Shown here: positions 57,905 through 64,000 of the stretch, piece by piece
How positions within the stretch are numbered: the first letter of the stretch is position 1
How the letters are laid out: each line of letters opens with the position of its first letter
Source of the DNA: Euglena gracilis
Lineage: Eukaryota; Euglenida; Euglenophyceae; Euglenales
Direction: 5' to 3'
Length of the DNA stretch: 64,000 nt
NCBI GenBank assembly: GCA_039621445.1
Contig: CP154956.1
Span: forward strand, 61,998,362 to 62,062,361
Made by a program: the position numbers and the translations under genes
Notes under the pieces: generated by a model
The model's database searches: none
Seen by the model: only the letters and a program-made list of their open reading frames with translations
What the model was told of the DNA's origin: nothing

Positions 57905-58745
57905 GACGGAGGGTCGAAAAACGCCCATTTTCAGCTCGAAAGCACTTTTGCTGGGTCCAGGAGGCCAAAAAGCATGGTTTTGGACAAAATGATTTTTCGA
58001 TTTTTTTGGACTATTTTTGGCCGAAAACGGCTGAGTGCAACATGGCCAAAATCTGCCGAAAAACGGCTGTATCTCGGGCTAGGCGGTGAGCTGCGGGGAA
58101 ATCAAAAACCCAGTATATAGAGCGTTCCAAAGGCTTCAAATTAGGTCTCTGGACATTTCCCTTGATTTTGCTTCATTTTTGAGAAATTTTGAAACCATTG
58201 ATTTTTTGGCCGAATTTTGGCCGAAAACGGTCAAAAAAGTCGGACACTGAAAAAGTGTACAAAACGGCCGTCTGGGCCGAAAACGGGCATATCTCGGGCT
58301 GGGCGAGGAGTTGCAGGGAAATCAAAATACCAGCAGATGGGGCGTTTCAAGGGCTTCACATTAGGTCTCCGGACATTTCCTTTGATTTTGCTTCATTTTG
58401 GGGATATTTTGAAAAGTGACATTTTTTTGATGGAAATAGCAGAGTCCAAAGGAGGGGGCGGGCTTAAAAAGGGGGGCGGGCCGATCCTACCCAGTTTAGA
58501 CCCCTTCGCGCGTGAATAACTCGAGCCTGGCGGGGAGTTGGGGGTCAAACCCAGGTCATTCGAAAACAGGAAATCCAGTGGCTCGCGACTGAATTTTTTT
58601 TTTCGGGAACGCGGCCGGGATCATGGTGATAATCCGTCGGTTCCCGAGGTGGCCCCGAGGGGGGGGGGGGGGGGGGGTTCGGGGGGGGGTTTCCCCCCAG
58701 GGTAAGTTTCGCTCTTACCCATAAAGGGATAAGAGCTCAGCGACC
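57905..58745. repeat. Inverted copy of the 7.9-11 kb satellite block
   Basis: Runs satellite unit, leader blocks (58070-58420), then 58480-58740 ending GGGATAAGAGCTCAGCGACC, the reverse of 24605-25350. So 56.6-58.7 kb is one inverted copy of the 7.9-12 kb region. Confidence 0.85.
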
Positions 58746-58759
58746 CCCCTTTAGGCCCA

Positions 58760-59880
58760 TACGTGCAGATACAGTTGCTTCGATAACTAAATATTTTTTG
58801 GCCAAGAATGGGGTGCCCCCCCCCCCTGGTGTGGGGTCCCCACTCCACTAGAGGGGCTGGAGTTGGTTTGCTCAAAAAATTAGGCCTTTCTGCCCAGGAA
58901 GTTTTTGAAACTGGCCAGTGGAGGGGGGTGGAGGCATTTACAGCCCATTATCAACGAATTGGTGGCCAAGTGACGACCGTTTGAGGTCGACCGCCGGGCG
59001 GCGGAGTTTTTCCTCTTAGAAGGCCTTTTTAAGGGCGGTTTAGCTCTAATTTTAAGGCTTTCTAAAGATTTCCATTAAAATTCCCTCTCCTAGGGCGCCC
59101 ATGGTTTGGTTGTGCAAGGAGAGAGATTGAGTGATGCTAGGTATTCCCAAATGGTGATTTTGGGTTTATTTAGCACATTTTAAGCTTTTTATGCATTTTT
59201 CCTTTGGTTTTAAGGGAAAATGTTGGATTTGGTGAGAGCGCTTGCAAGCGCTTGGAACAGAATTTTAAGAGATTGGCGCCTGAGTTCCTGGAGTTTTTGC
59301 AGGGGTTTGCAAAGCTCAATAATGATGGAATTCAGCATAATTTATCAAAATCAAGGGGGGAAACCTTGATTTTGACCTGGGTTGGTTGATTTTGATGCAA
59401 TGGGCAAGGATTTGGGATTTGAGAGCGCTTAGGAATCAGCGCACTCAATCCTAAATTTAACTGCCCATCAAGGGCATCAAAATCATATATTCTCTCACAG
59501 GGGTTTCCTCTTCACTTGTTTCACCATTGCATTTGTTGTGTCAATTACAACCAATTACATTCAATCATTGAACTTGGATTTACAATTGGAATTGCAAATG
59601 GAAGGACAACAAATCAATCAAGAAAGCTCAATTGAAGAAGGTGAGGTTTGTCTTCCCCCCACCTCATCTGTGGGAAAAGGGGCAGGGGGGTGGGACTCTT
59701 CAACTCAGGCAACCACAGGCCATTTTTCACCCCAAAACCCCCTTTTTGGCCCAGAAACTGTGAGAAATGACACCCAGGGGGGGGGTGTTGGCTCTCACTG
59801 GTTCAGCTGAGCAGGGAGGGGTTGAAACCCCAAAGGCACCCCCCTTGGAGATCCCAGTGACACCACCCTCAGGGGTCGGG
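58760..59880. other. No gene recognised
   Basis: Short frames only. 59204-59389 encodes LEQNFKRLAPEFLEFLQGFA, protein-like but unrecognised. 59538-59700 resembles a retroelement leader (TTGAACTTGGATTTACAATT) on the plus strand. Confidence 0.4.
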
Positions 59881-59889
59881 GAGGGTCCA

Positions 59890-60602
59890 CTGGGAAGTTT
59901 CTCCTTGGAAATGATGGCCCAGTTTCGGCCACCGTGTAGGGGTTGCCCCTCCTGAGGTCCCTGGGTAGGGACCCCTGGCGGCGCAACCCGCGTAGGATCG
60001 TTTTTGTTTGAGCCCGTCGGGCCCACGAGGAAAAATGGGGTAGGGGTGGGTGTTGTTGAGGATGGTGATGTTGAAAATGACATACTTCTGAGGTCCAATC
60101 AATTGAACTTGAGTGTATAATCAATAATAATCAATGACTTGAACTTGATTGTAATTTGAACTTTCCTTGATTTCTTTGTACTTTGAATTGGCTTGCAATG
60201 CAAAACAATTGACGCCAAATGTCAGACAAAACAGAGTGTGAACAGAGCCCTGCACAGAAAATATACAATTGAGGGGGGGCTACAGCTGGGGGGCTACTTG
60301 GTATACTCTGCGCAATTCTTAATGAATTGCGCCATCTCCAGCGCCCACCAAGGGGGTGCGCATGCTTGCGCAAAGCCCAGCAGGGCTTGCGCATCCCCTT
60401 GGGGGTTGCCTGTTGGCCCCCTCAACCTGCCCCCTCCTTTACCTTCCCTTGGCTTGGTCAAAATGGGCTGTGGGGCCCCCTTGGGGGCCAGTGGGGCCTC
60501 AAAAGGCCCTTGGGGGCCTTGGAGCCCCCTCGCGGCCCTTCGTGGCCCCTTTGGGCCCCCTTGGGACCCCTCCTTGGGGCGGGCACCCTCGGACCGCGCA
60601 CA
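59890..60602 (-). mobile_element. Retroelement 5' end: LTR/leader plus start of gag-like ORF, minus orientation
   Basis: Read on the minus strand it holds a GGCC-rich block, a C run, a leader containing TTTTCTGTGCAGGGCTCTGT, then an ATG near 60096 with a Ser/Thr/Pro-rich start (MSFSTSPSSTTPTPTP) and a conserved stretch VAPPGVPTQGPQEG. The reverse complement matches 55186-55850. Position after the chromovirus pol (same strand) suggests an LTR shared by tandem copies. LTR ends and primer-binding site were not located. Confidence 0.6.
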
Positions 60603-60899
60603 CTCCCCTCCTCAAAAAAAGTGCCGTGCAATTTAAATTCGACTCCTTTGCCGGTCCGAGGTGCCGCCCCCCCCCTTTTTGTTTTCCCGCCTCTGAAAAA
60701 AATTGCATTTTTTCTTGTTGAAACGCACAAGCGGTGGCGCCACGTGCCGTGTGTGGCGCGTGCTGTCGGGGAGGGGGTACAAGGGAGGGGCGAGAAGGGG
60801 GACGGGCGCCTCCGGGCTCGTGACCCGGGGAGGCACCGCCTGGGGCCCCTCTGCTCCCCCTCCGGTCCCGTGAGCCCCCGCAACACTTGATGCCAATGT

Positions 60900-61660
60900 G
60901 TAATTGTGATTTCCCCCCCCAGGCCCCGCTTGGCCCGGGGTGGAAAGCTCCTGCATGTTGAGAAGGAAACATTTGACCAACCCAGCAGGGCCGCCCCGCC
61001 TTGCCCGGTATCCCGGGGCCAAAGGCCCCCGGGGGCTTGGCAGGGGTGCGTGCTGGAGGGGGCGCCGGGGAGGCGCCTTGGGTGGGGCCCGTTCCTTGGA
61101 GGAGGGGGCTGCCCCCCCCCCCCCCGGGGGGGGGGGCGGGGCGGCCCCCCCCCCCCCCGCGTTGTGGGCTGGGCCGCCTTGGCCGTGGCCCGTCCTCTTG
61201 AGAGGGGGGGCTGGGGGCTGCCCCCCCCCCCCACTCCCTCCGGTGTGGAGGGGGGGTTGGCGCTTGCCCCCCCCCCCCCCCGACGTGGTTAACTTCAAAA
61301 ATTGGCCGACGGGGTGTATTTTTTTTAAAAAAAAGGTGGAAAATCGGCAGGCGCCCCCCCCCCTCCCCCGACATGGTGGGCCGAGGAGGGGTGTGGACGA
61401 CCGCAAAAAAAATCGGTCAGGCGCCCAGGCGCCCCCCCCCCCCCCTCTTTCCGTCGGCACGGTTGGCCGATGAGGGGGGCAGCCAACCGTCAAAAATCGG
61501 GAAGAATTGGCAGGCGCCCCCCCCCCCTCCCTCGGCACGGTGGGCCGAAGAGGTGTGTGGCCAACCATCAAAAATTGGTTAAAATGGTAGGTGTCCCCCC
61601 CCCCGGCAGGGTGGGCCGAGGAGGGGTGTCCGCCGTCAGCCCCTCCACCTTGGCGGGGCC
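60900..61660. repeat. C/G-rich low complexity and ~80 bp tandem repeat
   Basis: From 61260 on, about five units with GGTGGGCCGAGGAGGGGTGT and CAAAAATTGG separated by C runs. Probably part of the retroelement LTR or 3' region downstream of the chromovirus pol. Long Pro/Gly frames here are composition artefacts. Confidence 0.7.
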
Positions 61661-62213
61661 CTCCAAAATTCAAAACTGAAATCGAAAAAGAAATCAAACC
61701 GGTGATGTGAAGGGCAGAACTGGAAGAATGCAGGGGCTCGAGGCCCCCCCTTGGGTCCTAGCGGCCTCGTGGGCCCCCTCGGCGCCCGGGTGCCGCACCG
61801 TGCGGTGTTGAGCACGTGCGGCGAGTGGGCGCCGGGGGGCACTCGCCCTGGGCGGGCGCTCTGTGGCCGCGGGTGTTGGGCGAGGCCAGCCCTGGGGGGG
61901 GGAAGAATGTGGGCCCCCCAGGGGCCCTTGGGGATGGGAGCCCCCCCCCCGTGCAGTTGTGTGGCCTCCTCGCCCCGCCCGGGCGTCCTGTCCCCTTGAG
62001 AGGGCCAGCAGGCCCCCGGCTTCTGGGGCCACCGGCCCCACGCCCGTAGCCAAGGGGCGGTCGCAGGGGTTTGAAATCTGAATTTGAAATCGAAGTTGAA
62101 CCTGCGAAGACACAAATAACAATCACACAAACAAAATCAGAATCAGGGCCAGGGACGTAGGGGTGCTCCGCCACCACCACAGTCCCCGCACCCAACTTCC
62201 CCCCGCTTCCACC

Positions 62214-64000
62214 TCAAACCCTCCCCCTATTGCCTTCGACCCCGCCCCCCTTTCCTCCCGGGCGGAGAAGTCCCACCACCTCCAACGGGATCCCCTTGGC
62301 TGCACAATAGTCCACCACATCCTCGTTGTAGGATGGGAAGAAATCCGACCATGGCAGCCATTGGAGATCCGTCGGATCCCAATTTTTCCACCTCACCTGA
62401 AATTCCGGGACGCCCGTTTCCGGGTGGTTCCGGCTGCCCACGATCTCCTCCACCACCCACTCATCCGGGCCCACCTCCAGGGGGGCCGCCTTGTCGTTGA
62501 AATAGAAAAGTGGGAGGGGGTCGGTGGAGAACTCATCCTCTGTGTGGAGCTTGAGTTGGCTCCGGTGTGCCTCTTGGCGGGCCCCCGGGGCCAGCTCCAC
62601 CACATATGAGTGGCGACCCCGGCGGGCCACCACAGTCCCCCTTTTCCACTTGGTGGCCAACTTGTCCGTGCCCGGCTGTGTCTCGGGACGGTACCACACC
62701 TTGGCACCGACCTCCAGGGGAGGTGGGTCCCTTCTCTTGGCGTTGATGGAAGCCCACCGTTTGGCGTGCAAGGCATTCAAGGTTGAGGCCACCTTCTCGT
62801 CCATAGCCCGCATCCGTGCCATGAAGTCGGCTGCCCCCTCGGCCTCTCGTGGGGGCTGGTGGGGCAGGCCTTGGAGTGGCCTGTGCCGCCCGAAGACCAC
62901 CTCGTAGGGCGACAAGCCAGACTCCCCTGGCACATCGTGCAGGTGCCGGAGGGCCTTGGGTAACAGCACCACCCATGAGGCCTCCTTCTCCGACAGGTCG
63001 GCGATGAGCTTGGACAGGGTGTTCATCACCCGTTGGCCTGCCACCTCTGCCCGACCGTTGGCCTGGTGGTGGTAGGCCTGCCCGTAGGCACGCCTCACCC
63101 CCATGGCGGCGCACATTGTTTGCCACCAAGCCGAAGCGAAGTGGGGGCCACGGTCCGAGGTCACCACAGAGGGCACCCCGAACATGTCCCAGTGGCGGAA
63201 CATGGCCTTGGCCACCACCTCAGCTGTCAAGCCCTTGTACTTGTGGGGGGTGGCCACTGTCCACCCACTCTCACGGTCCACGCACAGGGCCAGGTAATCA
63301 AACACTTGGCCCTCGTGGGTCACCTCAGGCATTGCAAACAGGTCCACCGCCACACTGTCCATGAGGAACGGTGGCACAGGGGTGGCTTCGAGAGCACACT
63401 TGAAAGGTGCTCGAGAGGGGTCACAGGCTTGGCAGATTTCACATTGCCGCTGGATGCCTTGGGTGATTTTCTCTGCCCCCCTTGGATCTGCGAACCTATA
63501 CCACCGCCCCATCTGGTGCCATAGCCTTGAGGCACCTGGGTGGCCCGCGTCCCCATGGTGGGCCCGCACAACCAGCCCCATCAGGCTGGTGGGCACACAG
63601 AGGAGCCCGTCCGTGTACATTTTGTCCCCGTACAAACGGACTCCCTCGGGCCAATCTCCCGCAGGGGCCTGCACACTTGCATAAACAGGCCCCCACACCG
63701 GGCACGTCCCGTATGCCCGAGACCAATCCCTGTCCATCACTGGGATGGAGGGATCCTCCTCCACCTCCTCCTGGGTGTGCACCCCCGTGTCTGGAGAAAG
63801 TGAAATTGGTTCCCCCACAGGTTCCCCGAGATCCCCCCCGTGGGGATCGTTGATGGGGGGGGTCGACTGCAGGTCCTCACTCAGAACTCTTCGCCCCGGT
63901 TGGTGTTCCTCAGGTCCCCCCCCTCCTGCCGGCTGTTCATTCCCGAATTCATCCACAAACTGATGGGCACGTGGGGAACCTCGTGTCTCCCGCGTGTCCA
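62214..64000 (-). mobile_element. Ty3/gypsy chromovirus pol, integrase plus chromodomain, truncated by window edge
   Basis: A continuous minus-strand frame open to the right edge; residues are counted from 63956. Zinc-binding HHCC region: HHGDAGH near 133-139 and CEICQAC near 172-178. Integrase core: D205 (VAVDLF), D268 (TSDRGPHF), E304 (HHQANGRAE), exactly the D-35-E spacing. A C-terminal integrase segment with KVWYRPE near 419. A chromodomain near 498-555 (WVVEEIVG, FQVRWKNW). The stop is at 62214-62216. Reverse transcriptase and RNase H should lie beyond 64000. The frame has no internal stop, so the copy may be recent. The element inserts cDNA via its integrase; the chromodomain usually steers insertion to certain chromatin. 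Confidence 0.95.

Noticed and set aside
60458-61697. Long Pro/Gly-rich minus-strand frames up to 354 codons
   Set aside because: C/G-run composition and an ~80 bp tandem repeat explain them; no domain is visible.

Overview
This window looks like nuclear DNA from a repeat-rich eukaryote, most likely a photosynthetic protist or alga. The reasons are: two plus-strand genes split by GT-AG introns; a protoporphyrinogen oxidase of the plant/algal type; a Ty3/gypsy chromovirus; very large amounts of nested repeats; and no bacterial-style gene packing, rRNA or operons. The lineage cannot be fixed from sequence alone. Homopolymer runs of C or G, 8-20 long, are everywhere and may hide assembly or indel errors.

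Layout. Positions 1-36.9 kb hold almost no host genes. They are a mosaic of foldback elements, palindromes, satellites, minisatellites and decayed transposase-like genes. Main blocks are: a foldback composite with a PHD-finger relic (1-3.3 kb); a TIR element with an internal ~115 bp tandem repeat (4.8-6.2 kb); a 2.13 kb tandem duplication (6.2-10.5 kb) running into a ~155 bp satellite (10.8-11.6 kb) and an ~18 bp minisatellite (11.6-12.4 kb); a TIR element with a recombinase/PHD relic (15.1-16.7 kb); more tyrosine-recombinase-like relics (16.9-17.5, 20.6-22.2, 26.3-27.2, 35.8 kb); and a second copy of the 4.8 kb TIR element (22.7-23.7 kb).

Positions 38.2-45.5 kb carry a GSTCD-like SAM-dependent methyltransferase gene (Methyltransf_32 type) in at least seven exons. 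Positions 46.7-53.3 kb carry a complete or nearly complete protoporphyrinogen oxidase (PPOX) gene in about eleven exons, which makes protoporphyrin IX for heme and chlorophyll. One PPOX intron holds a ~770 bp CA/GT microsatellite. The two genes are tandem on the plus strand; nothing suggests a shared function.

Positions 54.4-64 kb are retroelement territory: an inverted repeat pair, two oppositely oriented retroelement 5' ends, an inverted block of the first-half satellites with a tRNA-like SINE inserted in the minisatellite, and a minus-strand chromovirus integrase plus chromodomain that runs off the right edge.

The most unusual signals are (1) a family of short elements built from one word repeated several times between long G runs, where the word differs between elements but agrees within each one, and (2) a family of relics joining a tyrosine-recombinase-like core-binding region to a C-terminal PHD-type finger, set between terminal inverted repeats.
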